DNA of 64,000 nucleotides from JANSXG01 sp024743075 (lineage in GTDB: Bacteria > Planctomycetota > Phycisphaerae > Phycisphaerales > UBA1924), in contig CP159477.1 in assembly GCA_042140185.1 (NCBI GenBank), positions 3,351,115 through 3,415,114 of the forward strand, written 5' to 3'. The notes beneath the pieces were generated by a model. That model worked only from the letters and a program-made list of their open reading frames with translations, was not told where the DNA came from and did not search any database. Every line of letters starts with the position of its first letter. The stretch's first letter is position 1. Positions 42,715 to 51,747 of the stretch are shown here, piece by piece. The position numbers and the translations under genes were made by a program.

Positions 42715-43458
42715 ATGCGCGCTTCGACCCTGATCGCGATCGCCGCGTCCGCTGCGGTGGTCGGGCTTGTGTACGCCAGCAACACCACGCTCATCCGTCC
42801 CGATTCGGCGACCGCCGAGAGCGAGTTCAGCGGCTCGTACGACATCGGCAACGCCATCGACGGCTCCGGCCTTCCGGTGGATTTCACGCCCGCCGATCCG
42901 CACGCGACGTACGTCCAGCACAACCACTGGACGACGCGTTCGAACGCGATCCCGAACGGCACCGCGAACGCGACATTCTTCTTCGACGAGCCGCAGGACC
43001 TCGGTCGGTTTTACATGTGGAACCATCGTTCGGACGGAGTCGCTTCGAACCCGTTCTACGAGGTCATGCTGTTCGATCTGATCTTCCGCGATGCCGACGG
43101 CGTCGAGCTGTACTCGATGACGGAGGTCCCCGCGGTCGGCGAGACGGCGGTGGCGCAGACCTTCTGCTTCCCGGAGGTCGTGGGCGTGAGTTCGGTCGAG
43201 CTCCGAATTCTGGAGAACCAGGGTTCGGTCTACACCGGTGTGGCCGAGGTCGCGTTCGGTGACGCCAGCCCTTCCAAGTGCCTCGGCGACGCGAACTTCA
43301 ACGGCACGATCGATCTTGGCGACCTGAACGCGCTGCTCGCGGCGTTCGGTCAGCCGGTCTCACCGTGCACGCCTCGCGACACGAACGGCGACGGGATGTT
43401 GGATCTGGCGGACCTGAACTACATCCTGGCGAACTTCGGGAACGACTGTCCGGAGTGA
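42715..43458 (+). CDS. secreted discoidin-like protein with dockerin-like EF-hand pair
   Basis: A 247-residue exported protein with a strong Shine-Dalgarno sequence and signal peptide (RASTLIAIAASAAVVGLVYA). Residues 30-180 look like an F5/8-type (discoidin) beta-sandwich: SYDIGNAIDGSGLPVDF at the start, FDEPQDLGRFYMWNH in the middle and SSVELRILENQGSVYTGVAEV at the end. Such domains bind sugars. The C-terminus has two EF-hand loops (DANFNGTIDLGDLN and DTNGDGMLDLADLN) and ends NDCPE. Confidence 0.82.
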   Translation: MRASTLIAIAASAAVVGLVYASNTTLIRPDSATAESEFSGSYDIGNAIDGSGLPVDFTPADPHATYVQHNHWTTRSNAIPNGTANATFFFDEPQDLGRFYMWNHRSDGVASNPFYEVMLFDLIFRDADGVELYSMTEVPAVGETAVAQTFCFPEVVGVSSVELRILENQGSVYTGVAEVAFGDASPSKCLGDANFNGTIDLGDLNALLAAFGQPVSPCTPRDTNGDGMLDLADLNYILANFGNDCPE

Positions 43459-43488
43459 CGCGGGGCGTTGCTGCCGGTCCGCGCACGG

Positions 43489-43494
43489 TAGCAT
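43489..43494 (+). promoter_or_regulatory. -10-like hexamer, leaderless arrangement (phosphofructokinase)
   Basis: TAGCAT lies exactly 6 nt before the ATG. A TTGCTG with 15-nt spacing upstream could be a -35 element. Confidence 0.45.
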
Positions 43495-43500
43495 CCCGGC

Positions 43501-44604
43501 ATGAGCCAATCGATCAAGCGCATCGGCGTCCTCACCGGTGGCGGGGATTGCCCCGGCCTCAACGCGGTCATCCGGGCCGTCACCAAGACCGCCATCTTCG
43601 ACCACGGCTGGGAGGTCATGGGCATCCGCGACGGGTACCTCGGGCTGATCGAGGACCGCGTGTCGACGCTGAACGCGAACAATGTGTCGGGCATCCTGAC
43701 CACCGGGGGCACGATCCTCGGGACTTCGAACAAGGCCAACCCGGAGAAGTACGCGACCGGGATCGATGCCGAGGGCAACACGATCTGGTCGGATGTCACC
43801 GACACCTGCCTCGCAACGATCGAGCGTCACGGGTTGGACGCGATCGTTGCAATCGGCGGCGACGGGACGATGTCGGGCGCGCAGCCGTTCATACGGGCCG
43901 GCGTGAATGTGATCGGTGTGCCGAAAACGATCGACAACGACATCGTCGGGACGGACCTGAGTTTCGGGTTCCAGACCGCGGCGGATATTGCCACGGAGGC
44001 GCTCGACCGGATCCATACGACGGCGGAGTCGCATCAGCGGGTGATGGTGGTCGAGGTGATGGGTCGCAACGCCGGCTGGATCGCGCTGCACTCGGGCGTC
44101 GCGTCGGGAAGCGATGTCATCCTGATCCCCGAGATCCCCTACGACCTCGAGAAGGTCGCGGCGTACACCGAGCACCGGCGCTCGATCGGGCGCGACTACA
44201 CCGTGGTGTGCATCTCCGAGGGAGCGGCCCCCAAGGGCGGCCAGCAGGCGGTGCAGCGCCTCGACCCGACCTCACCCGACCCGGTCAAGCTCGGCGGCAT
44301 CGCGCGCCAGCTCGCGCACAATCTTCAGGCGCTGACCGGCCAGGAAAGCCGCGCGACGGTGCTCGGCCATGTCCAGCGCGGCGGCTCGCCGACCCCGGCC
44401 GACCGCGTGCTCGCGACGCGCTTCGGGCACGAGGCCGCGACGATCCTGGAGGAGGGCAAGCGCAACCGAATGGTGGCGTACGTCGGCGGCGATGTGACGG
44501 ACATCGACATCACCGTCCCAGCGCACAAGCAGCGGACGATCCCGGCGGACAACCACCTGCTGCAGGCGGCGCGTGCGGTGGGGACGTGCTTCGGGGATGG
44601 GTGA
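43501..44604 (+). CDS. 6-phosphofructokinase, mixed-substrate group
   Basis: A 367-residue enzyme phosphorylating fructose 6-phosphate, the committed step of glycolysis. GVLTGGGDCPGLNAVIRA opens the phosphate-donor site. GGDGT (residues 119-123) has Gly at the position that favours ATP, while PKTIDND (141-147) has Lys at the position typical of pyrophosphate-dependent enzymes. This combination marks the mixed-substrate (group III) class. EVMGRNAGWIA and GHVQRGGSPTPADR are the further conserved blocks. Together with gpmI and rpiB it belongs to central carbon metabolism, though the three are not in one operon. Confidence 0.92.
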   Translation: MSQSIKRIGVLTGGGDCPGLNAVIRAVTKTAIFDHGWEVMGIRDGYLGLIEDRVSTLNANNVSGILTTGGTILGTSNKANPEKYATGIDAEGNTIWSDVTDTCLATIERHGLDAIVAIGGDGTMSGAQPFIRAGVNVIGVPKTIDNDIVGTDLSFGFQTAADIATEALDRIHTTAESHQRVMVVEVMGRNAGWIALHSGVASGSDVILIPEIPYDLEKVAAYTEHRRSIGRDYTVVCISEGAAPKGGQQAVQRLDPTSPDPVKLGGIARQLAHNLQALTGQESRATVLGHVQRGGSPTPADRVLATRFGHEAATILEEGKRNRMVAYVGGDVTDIDITVPAHKQRTIPADNHLLQAARAVGTCFGDG

Positions 44605-44607
44605 AGA

Positions 44608-45429
<822 letters not shown>

Positions 45430-45435
45430 GGCCGC

Positions 45436-45441
45436 AGTCTA
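45436..45441 (-). promoter_or_regulatory. -10-like hexamer, leaderless arrangement (SDR)
   Basis: TAGACT on the minus strand lies exactly 6 nt before the SDR ATG. It is identical to the hexamer of the VWA-Exb operon. Confidence 0.45.
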
Positions 45442-45489
45442 GCGGCGGTCGGGTTCGGGGAGTTCGAGGGTTTCGGTCTTGCCGCTGGC

Positions 45490-46518
45490 TCAGGCGCGGA
45501 GGGCGGCGAGCTTGGCGTTCGCATCGGTATCGACCTGCGACAACTTGCCGTAAACGCCGGCTATGCTCCGAGCGAAGACTCCGTAGTTTCCGGCTGCCAG
45601 TTCGTCGTATACAGCGTCGATGGCCGCGGGGTCGCCCCAAACTTCGGCGTACTTCTCGCCGACCTCGGCGATGCGCATCGCGTCGCGGATGAGCCGGGCG
45701 CGGGCGAGGCGCGCGGTGCGTGTGTTGCCCAGCGCGCTCTCGGAGTCGGCTTTCACAGAGGCCAGTGCGCCGTCCAGGCCGGTTCCTTCGAGCGTCCACT
45801 CGCTCACCTCACGCGTGCGGATCTGGTTCGCCAGACGCTGCGCGCTGATTGCTGCATCCCGGCCGACTCCGGCGACGAGCCGGAAGGTGTCCTCCTCCGG
45901 AAATCGTTCGAGCGCCTCGGAGAGGACGCGACGGTCTTTCTCTGAAAACTTGTCCTGAAACAGATCGACGTGTCGGGCTGCCGTGTCGAAGATCGAGATG
46001 CTAACGAGAGACGGCGACGGCATCTCGGCGCGCCCGATGTGCTCGGCAAGACGGAACAGGGCCGCGAGGCGTTCGGCCCCCTCTTCGGTCCAGTTTCGTT
46101 CGAGGTGACGACCCGCATCGAGCGCGACGATTCTGCTCGTTTCACGGGCCACATTCAGGTAGAAGTCTGATGGCTCTCGATCCTCGTTGAGCGCGTGTTC
46201 CGGTCGGCTCCCGAAATCACAGTGCTCCATCTTCGACGCTCGGATGATGACCTCGACGGCTTGAGAAGCATCAGTGAGAGCGCGCAAAGCCTCTTCCTCG
46301 TTCTGGTTCTCCGGCACGAACAGACCATCCTCGCTGTAGTAGAGGTCTGAGAGTGTTCGCCGGTATTCCCCGAGCCAGTACCAGCCGGCCCAGTACACGA
46401 GCGCCGCGTTCTCCGAAGCGGGCACAACCTCCCGCTCTGCCGGCTCCGCACCGACCGGGGTACTCACCATCACCCCCGTTCCCAGCATCGCCATCATCAC
46501 TACAAATGCTCGCACCAT
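45490..46518 (-). CDS. secreted hypothetical protein
   Basis: A 342-residue exported protein. AAGGAG stands 6 nt before the chosen ATG, which gives a signal peptide (VRAFVVMMAMLGTGVMVSTP, then VGAE). The mature part is alpha-helical and acidic (ENAALVYWAGWYWLGEYRRT; AERLAALFRLAEHIGRAEMP; ARLARARLIRDAMRIAEVGE). No repeats, catalytic motifs or named family are evident. Confidence 0.68.
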   Translation of the reverse strand: MVRAFVVMMAMLGTGVMVSTPVGAEPAEREVVPASENAALVYWAGWYWLGEYRRTLSDLYYSEDGLFVPENQNEEEALRALTDASQAVEVIIRASKMEHCDFGSRPEHALNEDREPSDFYLNVARETSRIVALDAGRHLERNWTEEGAERLAALFRLAEHIGRAEMPSPSLVSISIFDTAARHVDLFQDKFSEKDRRVLSEALERFPEEDTFRLVAGVGRDAAISAQRLANQIRTREVSEWTLEGTGLDGALASVKADSESALGNTRTARLARARLIRDAMRIAEVGEKYAEVWGDPAAIDAVYDELAAGNYGVFARSIAGVYGKLSQVDTDANAKLAALRA

Positions 46519-46629
46519 GGCTGCTCCTTCCGATTCTGGTGTCATCCGACGAATCAGAGCATAATCGGTGGCCACCGGGCATTCGTGTCCTGTTCTGACC
46601 GAATCCGGACAACCCATCGAGGTTTCAGC

Positions 46630-47361
46630 ATGCCAGACTCTTCCTCGCACTCGCCCTCGCGCCTGGATTCCATGGACCTGCCTCCGGAATTGCCGCAGGT
46701 TTCCCACGACTGGTACCGCCCGGACGGCACCGCCGAAGAAGCGGCCCGCCGGTACTTCGAGGTGATGGACCGGCGCCGATCAGTTCGGTTCTTCTCGGAC
46801 AAGCCGGTCAGCCGCGAAACCATCGAGTGGATCGTGCGCACCGGCGGCACGGCGCCCAGCGGGGCGCACAAGCAGCCGTGGCGGTTCGTGTGCGTGAACG
46901 ATGCGGGGCTGAAGAAGGAGATCCGGGCCGCGGCGGAGGCCGAGGAGCGCGAGTTCTACGAGCGCCGCGCGACGGAGAAGTGGCTGGCCGACCTCGCGCC
47001 GCTGGGGACCGACTCGAACAAACCGTTCCTCGAGATCGCCCCGTGGCTGATCATCGTGTTCCAGATGGTCAAGACCGACGACGGCGGCATGGTGTACTAC
47101 CGCGAGGAGAGCGTCGGCATCGCCACTGGCATGCTGATCTCCGCCATCCACCACGCCGGACTCGTCACGCTCACGCACACGCCCAGCCCGATGAAGTTCC
47201 TGTCGCAGGTGCTCGGTCGTCCGGACCACGAGCGGCCGTTCCTGCTGCTTCCCGTGGGGTATCCGGCGGATGATGCGACCGTGCCGCAGTTGGCCCGCAA
47301 GCCGCTGGAGGAGATCATGGTTGTGAACCGGGGCGATGCCGGGGAAGATGGCACGCGATGA
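46630..47361 (+). CDS. nitroreductase-family protein (iodotyrosine-deiodinase-like)
   Basis: A 243-residue flavoprotein. DRRRSVRFFSDKPVSRETIE, GGTAPSGAHKQPWRFVCVND and YYREESVGIATGMLISAIHH place it in the iodotyrosine deiodinase/BluB side of the nitroreductase superfamily; the GxHKQPW loop binds FMN. Bacterial members reductively dehalogenate tyrosines or have unknown reductase roles. GAGG lies about 9 nt before the ATG (MPDSSSHSPS). Its stop overlaps the start of a lipoprotein gene. Confidence 0.87.
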   Translation: MPDSSSHSPSRLDSMDLPPELPQVSHDWYRPDGTAEEAARRYFEVMDRRRSVRFFSDKPVSRETIEWIVRTGGTAPSGAHKQPWRFVCVNDAGLKKEIRAAAEAEEREFYERRATEKWLADLAPLGTDSNKPFLEIAPWLIIVFQMVKTDDGGMVYYREESVGIATGMLISAIHHAGLVTLTHTPSPMKFLSQVLGRPDHERPFLLLPVGYPADDATVPQLARKPLEEIMVVNRGDAGEDGTR

Positions 47362-48020
47362 ACACTCGACTCCACGGACGGATGACGGACGGTTCCCGCG
47401 CACGCCTGCTGATCGGCGCCGCTCTGCTGATCGGCGCGACCACGCTCATGGGCTGCCAGCAGCGCCGCTGGGGAGCGCTGACTCGCTTCGAGTTCAGCGA
47501 CTTGAGTGTTGACGAAGGTCGCCAGATGCTGACCGTGTTCAACGAGGCGGGGCTGAACGCCGCGCTCGATCCGAGCGCCGAGGTGACGACGATCGAGGCG
47601 AAGAACATCCGCACGACCAAAGAGGTCTCCAAGCTCATCGGCGCGATCCGCGAGAAGAGCAAGCAGATGAACAAGAGCCAGCCGCTGACCGAGGCGACGC
47701 TCCGCTTCGGGCGCCTGCAGATCAGCGGCACCGTCTACACCTCGATCTCGATCGCCGTCAGCCCGAACGCCCGCGCGTTCGTTGCCGACCGCCAAAAGCA
47801 GGACCCCTGGCGAGAGGTCAAGGTCGAGGGCGGGCGCTTCGAGGGCGTGGTCAACACCGAGTTCACCGTCGCCGACCAGGGCGGCTGGGTCTACATCGCG
47901 GCGTTCCGCGAGGGCGCCGCGCGGTACTCGCGCGTGAACGTCCTGACCGGCAAGGTCGAGGCGGGCGTCCCGCTCCCGGCGGGTCTGCTGGATGTGAAGC
48001 AGTCGCGCGCGATCCGGTAG
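47358..48020 (+). CDS. lipoprotein of unknown function
   Basis: A 220-residue predicted lipoprotein with the lipobox TTLMGC preceded by a hydrophobic stretch (LLIGAALLIGA). The mature part has a helical region (TKEVSKLIGAIREKSKQMNK) followed by beta-strand-rich sequence (LRFGRLQISGTVYTSISIAV, GGWVYIAAFREG). It begins with an ATGA overlap on the nitroreductase stop, so the two are co-expressed. No family is recognised. Confidence 0.7.
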   Translation: MNTRLHGRMTDGSRARLLIGAALLIGATTLMGCQQRRWGALTRFEFSDLSVDEGRQMLTVFNEAGLNAALDPSAEVTTIEAKNIRTTKEVSKLIGAIREKSKQMNKSQPLTEATLRFGRLQISGTVYTSISIAVSPNARAFVADRQKQDPWREVKVEGGRFEGVVNTEFTVADQGGWVYIAAFREGAARYSRVNVLTGKVEAGVPLPAGLLDVKQSRAIR

Positions 48021-48199
48021 CGCTACGCCGCCGTGACGAGGTTATCGGAAGCGGCGGACTAGGTTCCTGTGCCTATGTCGGACATATTCGGTCGGTCACG
48101 CATTTCTGCGTGGAAATGCACACCGCTCGCGGTACTCTCTCACCGTGTCCCGCCGCGCAGCGTGATGTTCCCAGATCTGTGCTTTACGGGAGAACCGCG

Positions 48200-49249
48200 A
48201 TGTCGAACAGCAAACCGAGCATTTCCGCGTCCGCCCTGTTGGCGTGCGCCGCCCTGACGACCGTCTCGTTGGCGGCTCAGGACGGCGACGGGCCGGGAAA
48301 CGATTGCACCCCCGCCCAGGAGTGCTGGAATCTCTATATCTGTGAGGGGCTGTACTTCTGCTACGGCAGCGGTGTGGTCGAGGACCCGGAACTGCAGGAC
48401 CTGTGCTTCGGTGAGTTCGGACCGGATCCCACCGGCAGCGGCGGCTCGGGCTACGCCGGTCTCTACCAGGCCTGCATGCAGAATGTCTGCCCGGATGGCT
48501 GGGGTTGGGGGGCGCACCAGGTCACGACGGTGCCCACCATGGAGCAGTGCAGCGAGATCTATCGCCAGGCGGTGACCGCCTGCAAGGGCGGGTCGACGAC
48601 CATGCCGCCGTTCGGCTGCACCGAGATGCAGCCCGATCCGGACATCGTCCCGAGCAGGCAGATGAAGGAGGCCTGCATCCGGGCGGCCCGGATCCAGCTC
48701 GAGTTCTGCAAGGCGAACGCGAGCGATTCGCCGTCGAACACGAACTTCATGAACAGCGTATTCACGCTCGGTGCCGCGGAAACCGGCGAGCTCGACCCGG
48801 CCAACGGCGTGACCGACGGCGCCTGGCTCAAAGTTCCGAATGTCGAGGGGGATATCCCCGTCGACGGAGCCCGCGTGCACGCGATGGTCTGGGGCACGGA
48901 CGGCTGGGAATGGATCGTGCTCAGCGAGGCCGGGCCCGACGCCGACGGCATGGTCGTCCCGGACTTCGAACTCTCTGACATCGACAACCACGCCAGCCTC
49001 GAGGACATCGAACTGCTCATCGAGTGGCTCAACCAGGGGCAGGTCGTCCGCCACACGCCGGTGAGCATCGACTTCGCCGCGACCGCCAGCGGCAACGATT
49101 TCGATCGCGACGGCTCGGTGACGATCGCCGATCTCGCGGCGTACCTGAGCGCGTACGAGGCTGGCGCGCACCGCGCCGATGTCAACGCCGACGGCGTGGT
49201 TGATGCCGCGGATGTCGACCAGTTCATCACGGCCTTCGCCGCCGAGTGA
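48200..49249 (+). CDS. secreted Cys-rich protein with EF-hand pair
   Basis: A 349-residue exported protein with GGAGAACC before the ATG and a signal peptide (SASALLACAALTTVSLAAQ). The mature N-terminal half has about 13 cysteines (CTPAQECWNLYICEGLYFCY; ACMQNVC; CSEIYRQAVTACKGG), suggesting several disulphides. The middle is beta-rich (GARVHAMVWGTDGWEWIVLS). The C-terminal EF-hand pair (DFDRDGSVTIADLAAYLSAY and DVNADGVVDAADVDQFITAF) is of the Ala-rich type that differs from the DLN type seen elsewhere. A strong terminator follows. Confidence 0.78.
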   Translation: MSNSKPSISASALLACAALTTVSLAAQDGDGPGNDCTPAQECWNLYICEGLYFCYGSGVVEDPELQDLCFGEFGPDPTGSGGSGYAGLYQACMQNVCPDGWGWGAHQVTTVPTMEQCSEIYRQAVTACKGGSTTMPPFGCTEMQPDPDIVPSRQMKEACIRAARIQLEFCKANASDSPSNTNFMNSVFTLGAAETGELDPANGVTDGAWLKVPNVEGDIPVDGARVHAMVWGTDGWEWIVLSEAGPDADGMVVPDFELSDIDNHASLEDIELLIEWLNQGQVVRHTPVSIDFAATASGNDFDRDGSVTIADLAAYLSAYEAGAHRADVNADGVVDAADVDQFITAFAAE

Positions 49250-49276
49250 ACCGCTGAATCATCTCTCTCGATAGAG

Positions 49277-49314
49277 ACCCGGGCCTGCGTCGAATCGGCG
49301 AGGCCCGGGTTTTT
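49277..49314 (+). terminator. intrinsic terminator
   Basis: ACCCGGGCC and GGCCCGGGT form a perfect 9-bp GC-rich stem with a 16-nt loop, followed directly by TTTTT. It lies 27 nt after the stop of the Cys-rich EF-hand gene. This is the clearest plus-strand terminator of the window. Confidence 0.85.
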
Positions 49315-49433
49315 GCGTTTTGTCTCGCCGAATCAAGGTTGTAAGATATTTGTTTGCAAGTGTTTAACGAATTCCGCTTGCTCTGGCGAAGCCGATCCGC
49401 GAGCATGCTGTATGAGCCCATGGAGGATCCCGC

Positions 49434-50060
49434 ATGAACGCTTCAACGGTCGTCGTCACAGCCGCACTCGGTGCCGGTGTCTTGATCGACCTGCCCGGGC
49501 TGCGTTACGAGGCTCCGCTCGTCGGTGAACCCGGGCCGATCGAGCGCGATCTGCGCTGGTACGGACTGCGCGAGTCGGAGTCGTCGAGAAATGACTGGCA
49601 TAGCGGTGGCGGAATGAATTTACCGCCGGAGTGGCGTGAACAGGTGGAGCTTTGGGATGGGGTACTGCGCGAAGGACTGGAGCATGAGAGCGCGGCAGAG
49701 ACGCCAGGAATGGTTCCGTTGTGGGGTCGCGAGAAGTCCGCTGTCGCGCGGTTGCTCGATGGGCAGAGCGCCGTTGATTTGGCTTTGATCCTGAGTGAGA
49801 CGATCGATCCCGCGCTCCCCCTTCTGTACGGTGACTACAGGCGTGACGGACCAAATCGCGAAGATGCAACCGAGCAGCGGTCTTCTGCACTTCCCGCCGA
49901 TTTCAACCACGACAGCAAACTTACGCTCGCGGATCTCGACGCGTACAGCGCCGCCTTTGCTGCCAACGCCCCGCGGGCCGACCTGAATCGAGACGGCCAG
50001 ATCGATGCCCAAGACCTCCGCAGCTACCTCGACACCTTCGACGCGAACTACCGCCCCTAG
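49434..50060 (+). CDS. EF-hand-pair protein with weak N-terminal export signal
   Basis: A 208-residue protein behind a GGAGGAT Shine-Dalgarno sequence. The N-terminus (NASTVVVTAALGAGVLIDLP) is hydrophobic but lacks the basic start of a normal signal peptide. The middle part is rich in Glu, Arg and Leu with no assigned fold. The C-terminus is an EF-hand pair (DFNHDSKLTLADLDAYSAAF and DLNRDGQIDAQDLRSYLDTF) of the same Ala-rich type as the protein just upstream. The two are neighbours and may have arisen by module duplication. Its end overlaps the stop of the convergent thioesterase. Confidence 0.68.
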   Translation: MNASTVVVTAALGAGVLIDLPGLRYEAPLVGEPGPIERDLRWYGLRESESSRNDWHSGGGMNLPPEWREQVELWDGVLREGLEHESAAETPGMVPLWGREKSAVARLLDGQSAVDLALILSETIDPALPLLYGDYRRDGPNREDATEQRSSALPADFNHDSKLTLADLDAYSAAFAANAPRADLNRDGQIDAQDLRSYLDTFDANYRP

Positions 50061-50530
50061 CGATCCCGCTTCGTCACCTCGGGCATCAGCCACTCCGGCA
50101 ACGCCCGAGGTTTTCCGTTTTGGTCCACGCACGCCAGCGTGGACTTCGCCGTCACCAGCAGCCGGCTCTTGCCGCGTCCGTCCTCGGCGTCGTGCCACAC
50201 CTCGTACTCGTGATCGATCCGTGCCCGCCCGCCGCCGACGACTCGGGTGGTGACGACGAGCAGGTCGTCGTAGCGCGCCGGGGACTTGTAACTCAGCTCC
50301 AGTTTCGCCACGACAAGGAACACACCCTCTGCTTCCATCTGCCGGTACGACGGCGTGCCCTCCGGCCCCAGCCGAAGAAGTTCAGTCCGCCCCATCTCCA
50401 GCCACGCCACATACGACGAGTGGTGCGCCACGCTCTGCGGGTCGCACTCGACATAGCGCACGCGCAGCGAGAGATCGCCTTCCGGGGCGAAGCCGGGTTG
50501 GTTGGTTGATAGTTCGGGGCTGTCGGACAT
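50057..50530 (-). CDS. acyl-CoA thioesterase, hotdog fold (4-hydroxybenzoyl-CoA/YbgC type)
   Basis: A 157-residue enzyme. RVRYVECDPQSVAHHSSYVA is the family signature, with Asp at the catalytic position (ECDPQSVAHHSSYVAWLEMGR), followed by VVAKLELSYKSPARYDDLLV. It hydrolyses acyl- or aroyl-CoA thioesters in the cytoplasm. The chosen ATG (MSDSPELST) lies 6 nt after TACACT with no Shine-Dalgarno sequence. It is divergent from trmB. Confidence 0.87.
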   Translation of the reverse strand: MSDSPELSTNQPGFAPEGDLSLRVRYVECDPQSVAHHSSYVAWLEMGRTELLRLGPEGTPSYRQMEAEGVFLVVAKLELSYKSPARYDDLLVVTTRVVGGGRARIDHEYEVWHDAEDGRGKSRLLVTAKSTLACVDQNGKPRALPEWLMPEVTKRDR

Positions 50531-50536
50531 GCCGCG

Positions 50537-50542
50537 AGTGTA
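50537..50542 (-). promoter_or_regulatory. -10-like hexamer, leaderless arrangement (thioesterase)
   Basis: TACACT on the minus strand lies exactly 6 nt before the thioesterase ATG. Confidence 0.45.
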
Positions 50543-50588
50543 GCGATGCCCCGCGATCGCTTTCGGCCGGGCCGCAGGCCCGATCCAG

Positions 50589-50594
50589 TACAAT
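50589..50594 (+). promoter_or_regulatory. -10-like hexamer upstream of trmB
   Basis: TACAAT lies 9 nt before the trmB ATG, with only C and G between and no Shine-Dalgarno sequence. Confidence 0.35.
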
Positions 50595-50603
50595 CCCCGC
50601 CCC

Positions 50604-51329
50604 ATGAGCTTCGGACTCTCTCGCGGCAAGCCGCTCGACATCTCCGGCTACGGCCTCACCGGCGACGACCTCCCGCCCCTGCCCGACGACCTACTCCAGA
50701 ACCCGGAGAAGGCCTGGGTCGACCCGCGCCAGTGGTTCGAGCACCCCGATCGCCCCTTCGAACTCGAGATCGGCTCGGGCAAGGGGACCTTTCTGGCCCA
50801 GCAGGCGGGTTTGCAGCCGGAGACGAACTTCCTCGGCATCGAGTGGGCACGGGAGTTCTTCTCGTACGCCGCGGACCGGATGAGGCGGAACCGGACCGAG
50901 AACGTGCGGATGCTGCACTTCGACGCGTCGGAGTTCGTGCGCTGGCGCGTGCCGACGGGCATCGTGAAGGTGCTGCACCTGTATTTCGCCGACCCGTGGC
51001 CCAAGCCCAGGCACCACAAGCGGCGCATGGTGCAGGACCAATTCCTCGCCGAGGCCTTCCGCGTCATCCAGCCCGGCGGCGAGCTGCGAGTCGTGACCGA
51101 CCACGCCGACTACTGGTCGTGGATGGAAGAGCACTTCGCCCGCTGGTGCGATCCCGCCCACCAGTGGCAGGGCAAGACGATGTGCTACGAGCGCCACGAC
51201 TTCGAGCGCCCGGCCTCCGCCGGCGAGGGCGAGGTCGTGGGCACGAACTTCGAGCGCAAGTACATCGCCGAGGGGCGCACCTTCAACGCCGCGATTCTGG
51301 TCAGACCCGCAGGATTGGACCTCGCCTGA
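50604..51329 (+). CDS. trmB: tRNA (guanine-N7-)-methyltransferase
   Basis: A 241-residue SAM-dependent enzyme methylating G46 of tRNA. FELEIGSGKGTFLAQQAGLQ is the SAM-binding motif I, GIEWAREFFSYA follows, and YFADPWPKPRHHKRRMVQ is the diagnostic TrmB block. The protein starts 30-40 residues before the Rossmann core, as usual. Its stop shares a base with an ATG of the following zinc-cluster gene. Confidence 0.94.
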   Translation: MSFGLSRGKPLDISGYGLTGDDLPPLPDDLLQNPEKAWVDPRQWFEHPDRPFELEIGSGKGTFLAQQAGLQPETNFLGIEWAREFFSYAADRMRRNRTENVRMLHFDASEFVRWRVPTGIVKVLHLYFADPWPKPRHHKRRMVQDQFLAEAFRVIQPGGELRVVTDHADYWSWMEEHFARWCDPAHQWQGKTMCYERHDFERPASAGEGEVVGTNFERKYIAEGRTFNAAILVRPAGLDLA

Positions 51330-51358
51330 TGCAACGACCCGGCGCCGACAAGGAGAAC

Positions 51359-51670
51359 ATGGAACTGTCGGACTTCCTGTGCGACTTCTGTCGCACACCG
51401 TGGGACGGTACCTTCGCCATGGTCGAGGGGCACCAGGGGAGTCTGATCTGCCAGGACTGCATGACCATCGCCTACGACACGCTGGTCACGCAGAAGCAGT
51501 CGACGGCCCCGGCGGGCGCGAAGTGCACGATGTGCCTCGAAGAGCGCGACGACGCGATGTGGCAGAGCCCGGCCTACGAGGACGCGGTCATCTGCAAACG
51601 ATGCTGCAAGCAGGGTGCCGGGCGTCTGCACAAGGACCCGGACGTCGAGTGGAGCAAGCCACCTCAGTAG
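51359..51670 (+). CDS. small double zinc-cluster protein
   Basis: A 103-residue protein built from four Cys pairs: CDFC, CQDC, CTMC and CKRC(C). The first half (FLCDFCRTPWDGTFAMVEGH, then LICQDC) resembles the four-Cys zinc-binding domain of ClpX; the second half repeats the scheme. AAGGAG lies 5 nt before the chosen ATG (MELSDFLC). An ATG 30 nt upstream overlaps the trmB stop and would add ten residues. The protein probably works as an adaptor or nucleic-acid-binding module; its partner is unknown. Confidence 0.72.
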   Translation: MELSDFLCDFCRTPWDGTFAMVEGHQGSLICQDCMTIAYDTLVTQKQSTAPAGAKCTMCLEERDDAMWQSPAYEDAVICKRCCKQGAGRLHKDPDVEWSKPPQ

Positions 51671-51747
51671 CGGCCTGGCGCCTCAGCCGTCCGGAAACCC
51701 CCGAATCGGGACATGCGGCATCCGCGTGCGGCGGTCATGATGTCTCC

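Noticed and set aside
48100..48119. Hairpin GCATTTC/GAAATGC as a riboswitch or terminator
   Set aside because: Only a 7-bp stem and a 6-nt loop, no T-tract, no conserved aptamer; probably chance.
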